Below, piece after piece: positions 1-13,289 of a DNA stretch of 64,000 nt. The DNA lies in assembly GCF_954871325.1 (NCBI RefSeq), contig NC_088778.1, positions 11,417,882-11,481,881 of the forward strand, read 5' to 3'. Under the pieces are notes generated by a model. It searched no databases, was not told the origin of the DNA, and was given only the letters and a program-made list of their open reading frames with translations. Numbering within the stretch: the first letter of the stretch is position 1; each line of letters starts with the position of its first letter. Made by a program: the position numbers and the translations under genes. This stretch comes from Gordionus sp. m RMFG-2023 (taxonomy: Eukaryota; Nematomorpha; Gordioida; Chordodea; Parachordodidae).

Positions 1-268
1 GAAGAAGAAACCGGGCCGGAACTGAAAAATATACAATTACATAATATAATTATAGTTTTCCTGCCATGGAATAAATACGCAAAGGATAATAGGTAATAAA
101 TACATTATTATATAATATATGTTATATTTTTTTAATTAAAATATCAGTTTTATTTTTTTTTTATAAATACAATTAATAGTATATTGTCAAAATATTATTT
201 ACACAAATTTTTTATAGTAACAATTTGTATTACACTAAATATCTGTTTAGAATACATAAAAAATAATA

Positions 269-489
269 GTGTTGTTAAACGGCTAGTTTTGAGCCGATTT
301 TTATAAACGGCTAACTCAGTATTTTATCCAAAAAAATATTACGCAAGCCTGAAAATTTTGTTCATAGAAGGAGCAAAGGTCTAGACAAATAATATCGAAA
401 TTTCAAGGCTTTTAGTCAATATTTTTCTGGCTAAAATATTGAGTTAGCCGTTTTTAAAAATCGGCTCAAAACGAGCCGTTTAACAACAT
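269..489. mobile_element. Foldback MITE, family 1 (TA-flanked)
   Basis: Two arms of about 60 bp are inverted copies: GTTGTTAAACGGCT at the left, and its complement at the right ending near 487, with the same inner AGCCGATTTTTA and CTAACTCA segments. TA flanks both ends (267-268 and 490-491). Related foldbacks lie at about 6385-6580, 14404-14500 (half only) and 38684-38884. The TA flank fits a Tc1/mariner-type MITE, but no transposase relative is seen. Confidence 0.7.
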
Positions 490-585
490 TAGCTAATATG
501 CTTGCTTATAATGTTAATACTCGCCGAAAAATATGATAAAATACCAAATAGGTGAATTTTTTGTATATACCAGGTCGAATATAAT

Positions 586-715
586 TTTAAAAAATTCCAA
601 GCCGTGCCTAAAAAAATTTTTTTTAATATCCGGGCTGGGCCTAAAATTTTTAAACCCGGGCCTGGGCCGAGCCGTAAAAAATTTTTGAAAAAAAAATCTG
701 GGCCGGGCCGTGCAA
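586..715. repeat. GC-rich degenerate GGGCC repeat, likely one end of a hAT-type element
   Basis: Several copies of a GGGCCKGGCC-like core separated by T- or A-runs stand out against AT-rich flanks. The same kind of array occurs at 13290-13890. In other elements of this window such arrays sit just inside hAT inverted ends, so this is probably an orphaned end. No partner end or target duplication was found. Confidence 0.35.
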
Positions 716-3273
716 ATGGTAATTCTGAAGGTCTCTATTTAAAATCAAATAAACTGGTACCCTGTACCAGAGATGGGCATAATTACTCAAAAAATATTTA
801 ATTCCTAATTACAATTACTTAGAAAAATTTTGTATTAATTATAATTACTAATTTCTTTTGTAAAAACGGTAATTATTACATGTAATCGTGATTTTATAAA
901 GTAATTATTAATACATAATTATACTACCTTTTTAATTTAATTATCTTTATAAAAAAATAGAGTAGGATTTCAAATCATAAAAAATGTGACAAATTAATTA
1001 AATGGTATATATGATGTCCAAGATTTCTTCAAAGCATTCCCCACAAAAATGCGCTTAATTTTGGGGGATCCTCAGTAAGGTTTTTACCTACTTCAACGAA
1101 TTTTAATTAACTCACATAGTATATCAATCCACGGTACATAAAGAAACCTTCTCACATTTTTTTGAACATATTTTTTATTATCAAATTTTATATATTTTTT
1201 AATATATTCTTAAGAAGTTTTGATAGTATGAAAAGAGTCTAAAACTAGGTCAAAAATATGATGATATGCTTGCTTCATTATGCATGTTGTATCATCATTG
1301 CTATCGAATTACAAAGATAATTTTGTTCATATATTATATCCATATTTCACAAAAGTAAAGGAAAATACAACTAGCATTTAATCTAATATCAACTTTCATT
1401 CCCTAATTATATTTTATTTTTAGAATGACAAAGATTTATGATTTAAAAGTTTTATCCGTGGAGTATTCCCTAAAAATCGATATTTAGTCAACTTGTGGCT
1501 TAAAGTTTAGCCCAAGTTTTTCATATGTTTTAAATATAATTATATATGTAATATTTTCGATTGACCTTGTAATGTATATACATTATTTTAATAAATACTA
1601 TAATTTTAATAAAAGCAATAGGTCTAGCAATTTTGTGAACAAATTCTATTTTCTCAAGCCAGAATTCTAATCTAAATTATCATTTGGAACCCATATATTT
1701 TTCTCAAATTACTGAGCGGGGACTCTAGTCAACAAGTGTTCAAATTAACACTTGCATTGTAGTATTATAAATTTTACAGCTGATGTTCATTATCTAATAA
1801 TATTCCTTTCCTTATATGATTAACGAATTTTATCTTAAATCTTCCTCTCCCATTTCCATCTACTGGATGAATGGTGGCTTACTTAATTTTAATCAGCCAA
1901 GGCAACAAAAGTAAATTAAACTATCTCTTAAATAAATATGTTTAAAAAATATCCAATCTTAAAATGGCTTCCAAAATTTAGCAATAATTATAACCGCTAT
2001 TTTTACCACATATAGCTATGTCGTCGATGTTTTGTTGATTTCCTTTTAGCCATAATTTTCTATGTGGTATTTCGTCATTTGCCAGTTCTGTTAAAAACAT
2101 AGTCAACTCGCCTAAGGAATTATTTTTTATTTAATTAAAATTTAAAAAATCTGATAACGAATCAATTTGAATTATTATTGTTAAAAAAAATACTTTATCA
2201 CATAATTTTTAAGCCTATGAAAACCCGAACTCTAATTTATTCAGAGTCAAGTGAGAAGTGACGCAAGCAAATATAATTTAAATTTACATAAGAGCTCAAT
2301 TTAAAGTAAATTTAATATAAATAGTAATAAATTACAATATAACTCAAAATAATTCATATAGCCATTTGATCATTCAATTCAATTATTTTAAAAAAAACCT
2401 TTGTTGGAACGAGATTTTGCCAATTGCAAAGTTTGGTAGAGGTGATAGTCTTCGATAGTAATGATACAATTTTGGTGTAAAATCAACAGTTGCGATTGTG
2501 AAGAAATCTGATATATATTTATTATATAAATTCATTGATACAATTTAATATTTATTAATTAGTTTTATAATATTTCTTTAATTTTTTTTTAAACATAACC
2601 CAAAGTTTTAAGTAGTTTGGGTTCAGTGGTATTTCTGGCTTGTAGCTATATAGTTACCTTATGGTTATGGTTCATTTTCAATAATGGGCTAAAAAAATCC
2701 GTCGTCAAAACTTACTCCTATTTTGATAAGTTTTTCAGCTTTCTAGTCCCTTCACAATTTTTTAAAATTTCATTTATAAAAATAAAATTGATCTTTCTCA
2801 ATAAACCTTGTTTTCTACTGGTTGCGAATGTATATCGTTGTTAAAACGCGTGTTAATTTTGATATTAACGATTGGCATCTCATCGAATTTCAACATAAAT
2901 AGATCATTTCCATCATCTTTTATAACCTTTAAGTAACCACTAGCGAAACCCACAAAAATAGCAGTCCAATGATTTCCGTCGCTAAATTTAAAACATATAT
3001 TTATTATGATAATTTATTTTAATGGTGATCAATTTTTTTCATTTAATTGCTTTAGCATGAATAACGTGGCAAACGTTTCATGGAACTTCCTATATTTTTT
3101 ATGATTGAGAAAGTGTGAATTAAGTAAATTAACTACTAGCAATGATAATTATAACAATAAGAATAAGATATCCTTTTAGAAACTTTTGTATTTTATATGA
3201 AATCAAGAAGTTTTATTTAAAATTCCCTATATCAGTTTTACTTTCACGAAAAAAAGAAACATGCTTTCTAATA
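716..3273. other. AT-rich region without recognisable genes
   Basis: Short open frames here have no recognisable motif and AT-driven composition. No repeat or element end could be paired. It may be old decayed transposon DNA. Confidence 0.5.
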
Positions 3274-3281
3274 GTATGCAC

Positions 3282-6278
3282 TAGAGGTCTGCATTGGGCG
3301 GATTTCTAGGCCATAAGCCCGCCACCCAATGTTTTAAATTTTTTAACCCGCCCGCTCAGCCCGCCCATAGTTTTCAAAAAAATAACCCGCCCGCCCATTA
3401 GTCTAAAAATTTTTACCCGCCCGTCCATTATTTATAAAAAAAAATTTAATCCAAGCCCGCTTTTATAAAATTTAATTATGGACATTCTTTCAATTTTTTA
3501 AGCTCCTAATAAAAAAAATTTCAGCATTACACCTCTACAAATAGTTTTATAATTTCGGAAATTACTATATCAATTTAAATTATGGATAATTTATTTGATC
3601 AAATAAAATATTTATGAAAAAAATTTAAATAAAATTGATATTATATGTAATTATAATGCAAAAAATAATGATGAATCTACATTTTCTGGATTCAAACACT
3701 TTCTTTTTTGTTCTAAAAACCTTCCAGATGTTATATCGTCGTTGACTAGATTCAGGAATTGCCAAAATTTTTCTTTCTAATCTTGATAGCTTTGGCAAAT
3801 CTTTTTCTTGTCGTTTTCACCAAAGTAGGATATCCGTTTGAAGTATATCCTCTTCCTCAAGTGAGATCTTTAAATAAAAGTGAAACTAATAATAATAAAT
3901 TTTAAAAAGTAATTTAAAATTTAAATTAATTGTAATACAGCTTAAAATTTTGCTAAATTGTACATATTAAAACTGATTACTTTAAGATTTAAATATTTTG
4001 TTATGTCATTAGGTAAGGTACTCTCCTCTGTAACAACCTCATCCTCCCATCTGTTGTGGTTTCATTTTGACGCGAATGCTATTTATTTCAAACATTGCAT
4101 TTAATAAGTAGCTAAGCGAATTTTACAATCTATTAATACCCTTTAATTGGATTCTATTTGCTTTTGAGGAAACGGGTAAAATCAGATTTTCATCCACATC
4201 GATGTTATTTTCTTCTATGCAAATCAAATCTAACATGTTTTCAATATGTTTTTTTTACTTCATTAATTTCTTCCGACGATAATATCCTCACTTGTCGAAA
4301 CTTTGGAATTAAAAATGTTGAATTTTATGGAACTTATAGATTTCAAATTTTTCAATTATAAAATTTTTAGCTCTTTTCTTTATTATTTTTTCGGAATTTG
4401 TTATTCTCGGCATTATATCCATATATATAAATCCCAAATATTAATTTCTCACCATATAAGAACGTTCTGTAGTGTAGGCATGCAGTCGCCCTCAAAAGCA
4501 TTGGTTGCATCTTTATATGGCTCCAAATAATCTATCAGTGTTTTTAAATCTTCCTTTCCCATAGCTCCCATTTTTTCAGTCATATCACGAGATTGTAAAA
4601 ACAAAAAAATCTCATCATACATCATCATATAAATGCTTTGTAGCATTTTTGCTTTGTATTCCATCTTATATATCAATATGTTGTAACGTCTTGCTCAGAT
4701 TTTTTTGCCTTGCCACTTTGTTTGAAATAAGTGGTCAACAATTTTGCAGTTGACAAAATATTATTAATCTTGGGAACATTTTTCAAAATAAAAGTTGGCG
4801 TGAATGCATTACGAAGTATTGTATTCAACATATGTGCTGAACAGTTTAGTTTATTAAATCTAATATTTGAAAAAATAAACGGAAAATATAGTTCCTAAAT
4901 ATGAATGTTTTTTATTTTAATGTATACAGAATTTTTCAAAAATTATAATATCTACCTAATAGATAGATTTTATAAAATTAATAAAAAATTTACCCCTCCA
5001 GCGCCTTTTTAATATTTGCTCCTTGGTCCGTTACAAAGACGAGCTTGGAAAAATATTCTCGAGGAACACCAAGTTTTAAAAATTTTTTTAATAATTCTTT
5101 AAGAATATTCTCTCCTTTTTTTTTCCTTCTTGAAATTGCGAAATAAAAAGAAATTGTTTTTTAATTTCCAATTTTGTATATAATGGATTGATAAGAGATA
5201 TGTAATCATCTTAAGTAAAATCCTCACACCATATATCGTACATGAGTAAGTGGAATTTTTTATCATTTTTCCAATTTTAGGAAATAATATTTCCTTAAGA
5301 TCCTCAGTAACTTTAGCTATGTGCCTTCTAACTGTTGTCGGGCATGGAATAATTTTTTCGACATCCAATTTTCCATATATGGCTCTTAAATTGACACATC
5401 TTTGTAAAAGATTTACAAATCCATGTCCTTGAATGGCTTGAAATGACATAAAAAATATTAAAGAATAATAAAAATTAAAATACCTAATGTCTTTAGCGCA
5501 GTATTCTACAAAAGTGGACCCAATTTTATCATTTGTTTAATTGAGAATTGTCTTTTTTGAAATATCCAGTTATTTTTTTATCATCTATCAAATCTTCATA
5601 ATTTGTATATGAACATTGATACAGAAGGAAGAAGGATGTATCACTTTTTTTATTATATTTATAGATGGATTAGCAATCATTGCAGCGAATCCAATCTAGC
5701 TTGTCATTTTCATCGAAAATGATTTTAAATTGTTTCCACATTGAAGATTTGAGATTATTATTATCTGATTCATTTTCTTTTAAATTGTAAAAATTATTTT
5801 TATTTTTTTTAGATATATATTCTTTATTCATGATATAATTTAAAAATAAAAATTAAATAAAAAAATATTTTTTTGTTAAAAATTATGTTATAAAAAATAT
5901 AATTTATATATTATATAAGAAAATGAAAAGGGCAAATATAAAGATAAACAAATCATTACTAAAATAAAACAATACAATGTAGAAATATTCATTATTCTCA
6001 AAAAAGGAAATTTTAATTATCAATATCCAAAAAAGTTTATTTATTTTAAGAAAAAAGTTTTATTACATTACCATAAAATGAAATTTTAATTTTTAAGTTT
6101 ATTTATTTTAAGAAAAAAGTTTTATAATATCCAAAAAGTTCATAAGAACAATTTTTTATTAATATTTACTTAAATGATTTCAAATAACAAAAATTTTAAA
6201 AATTTTTAACCTGCCCATTCTTTAAAATTTTTTTTGGACATGCTTGCAGGCCAAAAACCTGCCCAATGCAAACCTCTA
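3282..6278 (-). mobile_element. hAT element with ends and 8-bp target duplications, decayed transposase
   Basis: The ends are inverted copies starting TAGAGGTYTGCATTGGGC, flanked by GTATGCAC (3274-3281) and GTATGTAC (6279-6286), a 7 of 8 match. CCCGCC-rich repeats lie just inside both ends. On the minus strand, remnants of a hAT transposase are readable. A BED-type zinc-finger segment lies near 5640-5820 (MWKQFKII). A Hermes-like stretch lies at 5250-5449 (FQAIQGHGFVNLL, TTVRRHIAKVTEDLKEI). A further segment is at 4449-4676, and C-terminal pieces continue to about 3650. Several stops and frameshifts interrupt the coding sequence, so this copy is not autonomous. The 2,997-bp length is normal for an autonomous hAT. 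Confidence 0.8.
5099..5449 (-). pseudogene. hAT transposase fragment (Hermes-like N-terminal part)
   Basis: The open frame begins MSFQAIQGHGFVNLLQRCVN and contains TTVRRHIAKVTEDLKEILFP, the pattern of the segment after the BED finger in Hermes/Buster-type hAT transposases. It stays in frame for about 80 residues before losing similarity. It lies inside the hAT element at 3282-6278 and belongs to it. The upstream BED region and downstream catalytic region are in other, interrupted frames. Confidence 0.65.
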
Positions 6279-6379
6279 GTATGTACCCCATTAATTCCTT
6301 TTGATTTAATTCCAATCACCTCTATGAACAAGGATATTAGTATTTATTATATTTTAAATAAATCATCAGTAATCAATTT

Positions 6380-6580
6380 TATTCTTGAATGGCTTGATTT
6401 AGGCCGATTTTTAAAAATGATTAACTCAATATTTTCGGCAGAAAAATATTGCCTAAACTGAGATTTTGCTAATATATATTCAAAACTTTGTGCCATCTAT
6501 CAGAAGAATCTTCAGGCTTACATAATATTTTTTCTGGATAAAATATTTAGTTGGTCATTTTTAAAAAATCATTCATCACT
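6380..6580. mobile_element. Degenerate foldback MITE, family 1
   Basis: The arms (GGCCGATTTTTAAAAATGA at the left and its diverged complement at about 6540-6575) match the family-1 foldbacks at 269-489 and 38684-38884, with many substitutions. Exact ends are unclear. It looks older than its relatives. Confidence 0.5.
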
Positions 6581-7600
6581 AATCATTGTTTCATCATATA
6601 TATGTGATTTTAATTATAAGCCCAACTTCAATTGGGTGTAAAGCATAACTAAAAAATTTAAGATCTGCAATCTGGATTGGGTTTTTAAGTGGTCAACACC
6701 AGACTTGTCTTTGAGTTCTAACTTTGATTTTCATTATATTATGCTGATGACCATCCAGATAAGTCATATTTATTTCATTTTTTAAAATATTATAAAAAAG
6801 TCCATGATTTTTATTTTAATAAATTTTATGCATTATGAAACTAAACTATTATCATTTATAATATAAAAATAGATGCAATACTTGGGCAATTTTTAATTAA
6901 AAAATGATAATTAATCAAATAATATTATCTGTTATAAAAATAACCTTTTATATATTGGTAAAGCTAATAGTGAAGTAATAAATCCAAGTTCTCTCTCAAA
7001 ACTTCTTTGATAAGTAAATTCGTAAGTATGTTTTGTAGATTTTGATAAATTTACTACATAAAAATAACTTTAAGAAAAATATAAGGTTTACTTTTAAAAA
7101 TTATTAATACATATTTTTTTGCAAATGATAATATATCATTTTCTAAAAAACTTATAAAGAAATGTTTGAAATAAATTTGAAAATCTATAGGCATTGAAGC
7201 TTTTTCAATATTATATTCATCTTCAAAAACTACTAAATATATAATAGATCGTATAATATATGTTTAGAATACCATCATTTTCATACGATATCAGCTTTTT
7301 GTTTTCATCATTTATATTTGAATATAAGCCAGTGAGGTTTAACTTTCCAATTTTTTGTAACGCAGAAAACATATGTGAAACTAATCGAGGGGGAGAAAAT
7401 AAGGATAATGATAGGCATTACCAAGTCAACGTATAGCAATTTTCTAAATACCCGTATCGTACCGCCTTTACTATTTTTTAGCTATAAATATGTATTTTGT
7501 CGGTAAACTTTTCGGTAAATTTCGGATAAGCTTAAAATTTATATGCTCAAATTTCTTTAAGCTTTTTGCATGTTCAAATATCTTAAGCTTACTGTAATTT
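6581..7600. other. AT-rich region without recognisable genes
   Basis: No open frame of note and no pairable repeats are seen. The left edge of the satellite array begins near 7615. Confidence 0.45.
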
Positions 7601-7614
7601 ACAGAATTTTATAA

Positions 7615-8690
7615 GTATCATATTGCAGCTGTTTATTATCAATTAAGCTATATAACAATAAAAGTATATTAATTTTGTGTTTAAATATCTTATATTGCAG
7701 CTCTTTATTATTGCTCAATTTACAAGCTATTATAAATATCAAATTGCAGCTCTTTCTTATCAATTAGGCTAAATAACTGTAAAAGTATATTTACTATATG
7801 TTTAAAAATCTTATTATAGGAAATAATATTAACGATATTAAAAAAATTAATATCGATAGATGCAGCTCTTTATTATCAATTAAGCAAAGTTACAGTAAAA
7901 GTATATTTATTTTATATTTAAATATCTTATATTGCAGCTCTTTATTATTGCTCAATTTACAAGCTTTTATAAATATCATATTGCAGCTCTTTATTATTAA
8001 TTAGGCTAAATAACTGTAAAAGTATATTTACTATATGTTTAAAAATCTTATTTTGCAGCTCTTTATTATCAATTAAGCTATATTACAGTAAAAGTGTATT
8101 TATTTTATGTTTAAATATCTTATTTTGCAGCTCTTTATTGCTCAATTTACAAGCTTTTATAAATATCATATTGCAGCTCTTTATTGTTCAATTTACAAGC
8201 TTTTATAAATATCATCAGCTCTTTATTATCAATTAAGCTATATTACAATAAAATTATATTTATTTTATGTTTAAATATCTTATTTTGCAGCTCTTTATTG
8301 CTCAATTTACAAGCTTTTATAAATATCATATTGCAGCTCTTTATTGCTCAATTAAGCTAAATAACAGTAAAAGTATATTTACTATATGTTTAAAAATCTT
8401 ATTATATTGCACTTTATTATCAATTAAGCAAAATTACAGTAAAAGTATATTTATTTTATATTTAAATATCTTATATTGCAGCTCTTTATTATCAATTAAG
8501 CAAAATTACAGTAAAAGTATATTTATTTTATATTTAAATATCTTATATTGCAGCTCTTTATTATCAATTAAGCAAAATTACAGTAAAAGTATATTTATTT
8601 TATATATAAATATCTTATTTTGCAGCTCTTTATTGCTCAATTTACAAGCTTTTAAAAATATCATATTGCAGCACTTATCAATGTTAAATT
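7615..8690 (+). repeat. Satellite A array (mixed ~48- and ~72-bp monomers)
   Basis: The core TTGCAGCTCTTTATT recurs more than a dozen times. It is followed either by a short spacer (GCTCAATTTACAAGCTTTTA, period about 48 bp) or a long spacer (CAATTAAGC, then CAGTAAAAGTATATTTA, period about 72 bp). The two monomer types alternate irregularly, a higher-order arrangement. The array breaks off mid-monomer at 8690 and resumes in the same orientation at 15310, which shows that the sequence between was inserted. Confidence 0.85.
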
Positions 8691-8819
8691 GCTGGGTCGG
8701 GTCGGCTTGGCCGAAAACCCATCAAGGTTTGAGCCGAAAAAAACGACCTTAAACCCGAGCCAACCTATTTAGCCATATATCAGACCCGACCCGACCCAAT
8801 GGGCCACATGAGCCGACCC

Positions 8820-9014
8820 GATGAGTCGGCTTGTTGGGTCGGATTGTTGGGTCGGCTTGCTGGGTTGCTTGTTGGGTCGGCTTGATGGGTCGGCTTGATG
8901 GGTTGGCTTGATGGGTCTGCTTGATGGGTCGGCTTGATGGGTCGGCTTGATGGGTGGGCTTGATGGGTCGGCTTGATGGGTCGGCTTGCTGGGTCGGCTT
9001 GTTGGGTCGGCTTG
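8820..9014 (+). repeat. 13-bp minisatellite GGGTCGGCTTGAT, left arm
   Basis: About 14 near-identical units, varying mainly at the last bases (GAT, GTT, GCT). It forms the outer part of the left arm of the element at 8691-15309. The open frame seen across it on the minus strand is a by-product of the repeat. Confidence 0.9.
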
Positions 9015-10125
9015 CGTTAAAATTTGTCATAATCGTCATCTTTAGGTTTTTTCGAATTTCTTGAAGCAAATAGGTAAAAATATATGTTGTGAACATGTTA
9101 AATTAAATTTTTAGTGAATATGTACCTTAGAAAAGTGACAATTGTCATAATCTTCATTTTTAAGTTTTTTCGAATTTTTTTGAAGCAAATAGGTAAAATA
9201 TATGTTGTGAACATGTTAAATTAAATTTTCAGTGAATATGTACCTTAGAAAAGTGACAATTGTCATAATCGTCCTTTTTAAGTTTTTTCGAATTTTTTTG
9301 AAGCAAATAGGTAAAAATATATATTGCAAACATGTTTAATTAAATTTTCAGTGAATATGTACCTTAGAAAAGTGACAATTGTCATAATCGTCATTTTTAA
9401 GTTTTGTCGAATTTCTTTGAAGCAAATAGGTAAAAATATATATTGCAAACATGTTTAATTAAATTTTCAGTGAATATGTACCTTAGAAAAGTGACAATTG
9501 TCATAATCGTCATTTTTAAGTTTTGTCGAATTTCTTTGAAGCAAATAGGTAAAAATATATATATTAACATGTTAAATTAAATTTTCAGTGAATATGTACC
9601 TTAGAAAAGTGACAATTGTCATAATCGTCATTTTTAAGTTTTTTCGAATTTCTTTGAAGCAAATAGGTAAAAATATATATATTAACATGTTATATTAAAT
9701 TTTCAGTGAATATGTACCTTAGAAAAGTGACAATTGTCATAATCGTCATTTTTAAGTTTTTTCGAATTTCTTTGAAGCAAATAGGAAAAAATATATATAT
9801 TAACATGTTATATTAAATTTTCAGTGAATATGTACCTTAGAAAAGTGACAATTGTCATAATCGTCCTTTTTAAGTTTTTTCGAATTTTTTTGAAGCAAAT
9901 AGGTAAAAATATATATTGCAAACATGTTTAATTAAATTTTCAGTGAATATGTACCTTAGAAAAGTGACAATTGTCATAATCGTCATTTTTAAGTTTTGTC
10001 GAATTTTTTTGAAGCAAATAGGTAAAAATATATATTGTAAACATGTTAAATTAAATTTTCAGTTAATATGTACCTTAGAAAAGTGACAATTGTCATAATC
10101 GTCATCTTTAAGTTTTTTTAAGCTT
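9015..10125 (+). repeat. 118/119-bp satellite, about 9.5 copies, left arm
   Basis: The marker GTGACAATTGTCATAATC recurs at 9135, 9253, 9372, 9491, 9609, 9727, 9845, 9964 and 10083, spacing 118 or 119 bp. Each unit carries the perfect palindrome GACAATTGTC and the segment TTTCAGTGAATATGTACC. Copies are highly alike, so recent homogenisation is likely. About 2.3 inverted copies lie at 14636-14905. Confidence 0.95.
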
Positions 10126-10265
10126 TCTTTTAATCTTAGTGGTTTTTAATATTATAAAGTTCAAAAATTATATTTTTATAAAGATATTTCTATTGCCATT
10201 TTTTTTAACACCACGCTTGAAATGTAAAAATTAAAAAAACATTTTATTTATGTTTAAAGCCTGAC

Positions 10266-11390
10266 ACCAGTGTTTTTAAAGTAGCACGCTGTTCTTTAGT
10301 GAGCTACTTTTTAAAAAAAAATTAGCGATAGCGGTAGCGGTAGCTTGCCACTAATTTAGAAAGCGAATTAGCATTTATAATTCTAAAATCAATCTTCTTA
10401 TATTTTATTTAATTTTGAAATTTATATTTAAAAATCTGCGTTAAAGTTTTCAAAATAATTTAAAATGACGATAGACTAATATTATAAATAATTTTAGTAC
10501 AGATCATATCGACAGTAATTTCCCTATAAAATGTTGAGAATATTGAATTTCTTTTTCCTGAATTTGCAAATACTTTAATCTCGATAAAAATAATTAACAC
10601 AGAGTAAAAATTAATTGAGGTTTTATTATCAAGCAAGACTAGTAGCTTCAACGAGGAAACATTTAAAGGTAATAAATCAAACAAATTTAATATCAATGTG
10701 TAGCCCAATCCTAAATCTTTAAAATAAAAATTGAATCAAAGCTGTATCTGTAATAAATTTTGGATAATATTTTATAAATTATTTTAATGTTATGCATACT
10801 TAATTAACCACTCAAATTTTATCAAAACATGCTAAAATATACATATTTCAATCCTTTCACATTTTAGCCAAAAGTGTGGTGACCTGGCTTGTTGGCAAAC
10901 ATGGCCATCCACTTATCGCCTACATAATTTTTATTCTAACTATTACTATTATAATTTAGATTGACATCAGCCAGATCAAAAACGCCACCTACTATAAATT
11001 ATACTACTATTGAAACTCCTCTAGATACATTTTTGTAAATCTAAAAATACTCAAATGAATTTTTTGACGATTTTTATATAAAAAAAATGTATATTAAAAA
11101 TACTACATTGCGCGCTAGAATTGAACGATTATTTAATCATAGCTTATACTTTCTAATTGTAGGACTAGACTTGAGGAAGACAGTATGGAAATGTTATTAT
11201 TATTGAGATGCAATAAAAAAATAAATAAATTGTATATATATTTGAAATTTTAATATTTTTGATTTGTGGAAATAGAGATGCTTAGAAAATATTTTGTAAA
11301 AAATTATAAAGTAACGTAAAAAGTAGATAATAGCACGCTACTTTTTTGAAAATGTTAGCGGTAGCGATAGCGCGCTACTTTTAAAGTATG
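10266..11390. mobile_element. Possible small hAT-like element with GCGCTAC-rich ends
   Basis: The left end (TTTTTAAAGTAGCACGCT, then GCGATAGCGGTAGCGGTAGC) and the right end (complement of the same motifs at about 11330-11390) are inverted relatives in otherwise AT-rich DNA. No target duplication could be fixed and no transposase is recognisable inside. It is nested in the larger element at 8691-15309. Confidence 0.45.
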
Positions 11391-13280
11391 TATCTAAAAT
11401 TATCAAAATTATACGTTCATTTTTATTATTTTGGATATAGAATTATCATTTAACTGCTAAGATATTAAAATTATTCTGTAATTATATCAATCTTAAGAAA
11501 TAAAAATGACATTTTTTTCCGTTATATGTCAGAAAATGTAATGGTTTTGGAAGCACCATATCCAAGGTGAGGGGGGATGGGTGTCAAAATTCTTGGAGAA
11601 AATTAAAATTGACAAAAAAATAAATAAATGTGACAATGCTCACAAATTTAATAAAATATATTTGTAAGTATTTAATATTTATCAATATATAGCAGTTCCC
11701 AAGATATAAAAAGACCGAAATTATAGATGATTTTTTTAAATTAAAAATTGATTTGTCTAGCCCCGGTCTCCCCAACACGCTCTGTAAATTTTAGACATAC
11801 ACTGAAATACATCACACACATAAATTAGAAATCATCTCTAGTAAATGATATAAAAGGGGACCTTATGAATTCCTTATCCAAATACGACATATATAATTTC
11901 CTATGAATTATGGGTTAAATATAAAAAATCCCAAGATAAAGCAACAAATTTTAGAACAGGGGTTCTATTATTTTTGCCGAGGGGTGTATATCATAATTAT
12001 CTAAAGAAGTATTAAATTTAAAATCTCCTCTTCAATCAATTTCAAAATTAATGGAATTGGTTTCATAGGTCTCTTGACGCCTGTCTTCTCTATATATAGT
12101 AATTATAATAGTAAATAAAAAAATATATACAATGATGCATTTTTTTTTAAAGAAACATACTGTAATGTCTAAGATTTTATTATAAAGTGATTAGTTAGTC
12201 ATATTTCAGAAAAGTATTTTTTAAGAAATAATTGAATATTCTAAATATTAATGTATAATGATAAAATAAAAGACATATTGAACAAAACGCCGGACAGTAA
12301 TACTCTAATTTTTACGAAAATATTTATCTGTCAATTTCAATTTTTCTGCAATTTGGAATTTTCGTCCTCCGAAATTTAATTTATTTCAATATCGATTTTA
12401 GTGACATTTATTTATTTTTTTCCATATATATTTAATATATTATCATAGTAGTGTTACAATAATATTAATTGTTAATTTTTTTTCAAATAATGCCTTTTTA
12501 CAATTTTTATACTCCTTTGATTATTAGTTACTTGCTTTTTTTTAAACATATTTTTTTAAATTTAATTCGAGCCGTGCATGTGTTTGTTTTGTTGTGAGAT
12601 TACATATAAATTTGATTGTCTTTTTTTTATTTTTTTTTAAAAATATGAAATGAGCCTTTGACTTTGTATTAATTAAAATTTATAATGAAAATAAACAATT
12701 CATCAATCTGGATGATTAATATAGTATAATTAAAAAAAAATAATAAATTAATAATTTATTGTGATTTTATTTTTAGTTTATTTTTAGTTTATCAAAGATT
12801 AACTGTCAATGCAGGGTAAAAGAAACCCCCATTTTTCTCAAAAAAAAAGAAGATATATATATAGAATAATACCACATTACAATTGGCCAAACTACCCCTT
12901 CTACCATATATTTTCTTTTAAATTTCTAAAAATCTACTACCACACATTTTTTAAAAAGACAGAAAAAAATGGCTAATTTGTTAGTGAAAAAAAATATCAG
13001 ATTTTACTTCGATTTTTATTTATTAATGTTGATCTTGATCTTTGTATTTATAGATCAATAATTACATCTAAACTTCCTTAAAGATATTCTCTAAAGACTA
13101 TCATTTATATGTGTGAAGCGGTATTAATAATGTCTAAAAATTAGAAATGACTTATACTCTCATTTTTTATATTTAAATTAGACAGGTTTAAGGTTTTATT
13201 TCTTTAAACAAACAATCGTTGCCAAATATACGTATTTCCTGATGACAACCCCCCCCCCCCCCACATGTATAATATATCTA
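11391..13280. other. AT-rich interior of the large element; no gene seen
   Basis: Nothing coding or repeated is recognisable. A run of C residues lies at about 13248-13262. Confidence 0.45.
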
Positions 13281-13289
13281 TTAGAGATC

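Noticed and set aside
604-801. 65-codon frame with Gly/Pro/Lys repeats
   Set aside because: Product of the GC-rich degenerate repeat; no protein features.
8267-8752. 161-codon open frame with repeated IKQNYSKSIFILYLNILYC
   Set aside because: It is a read-through of the satellite A monomer and extends into the next repeat type. Not a gene.
8749-9096. 115-codon and (15013-15207) 64-codon frames with Pro/Thr/Gln or Gly/Leu repeats
   Set aside because: Both are translations of the 13-bp minisatellite.
8820-10125. CRISPR-like regular repeat arrays
   Set aside because: The repeats are contiguous tandem copies without unique spacers, in eukaryotic DNA.
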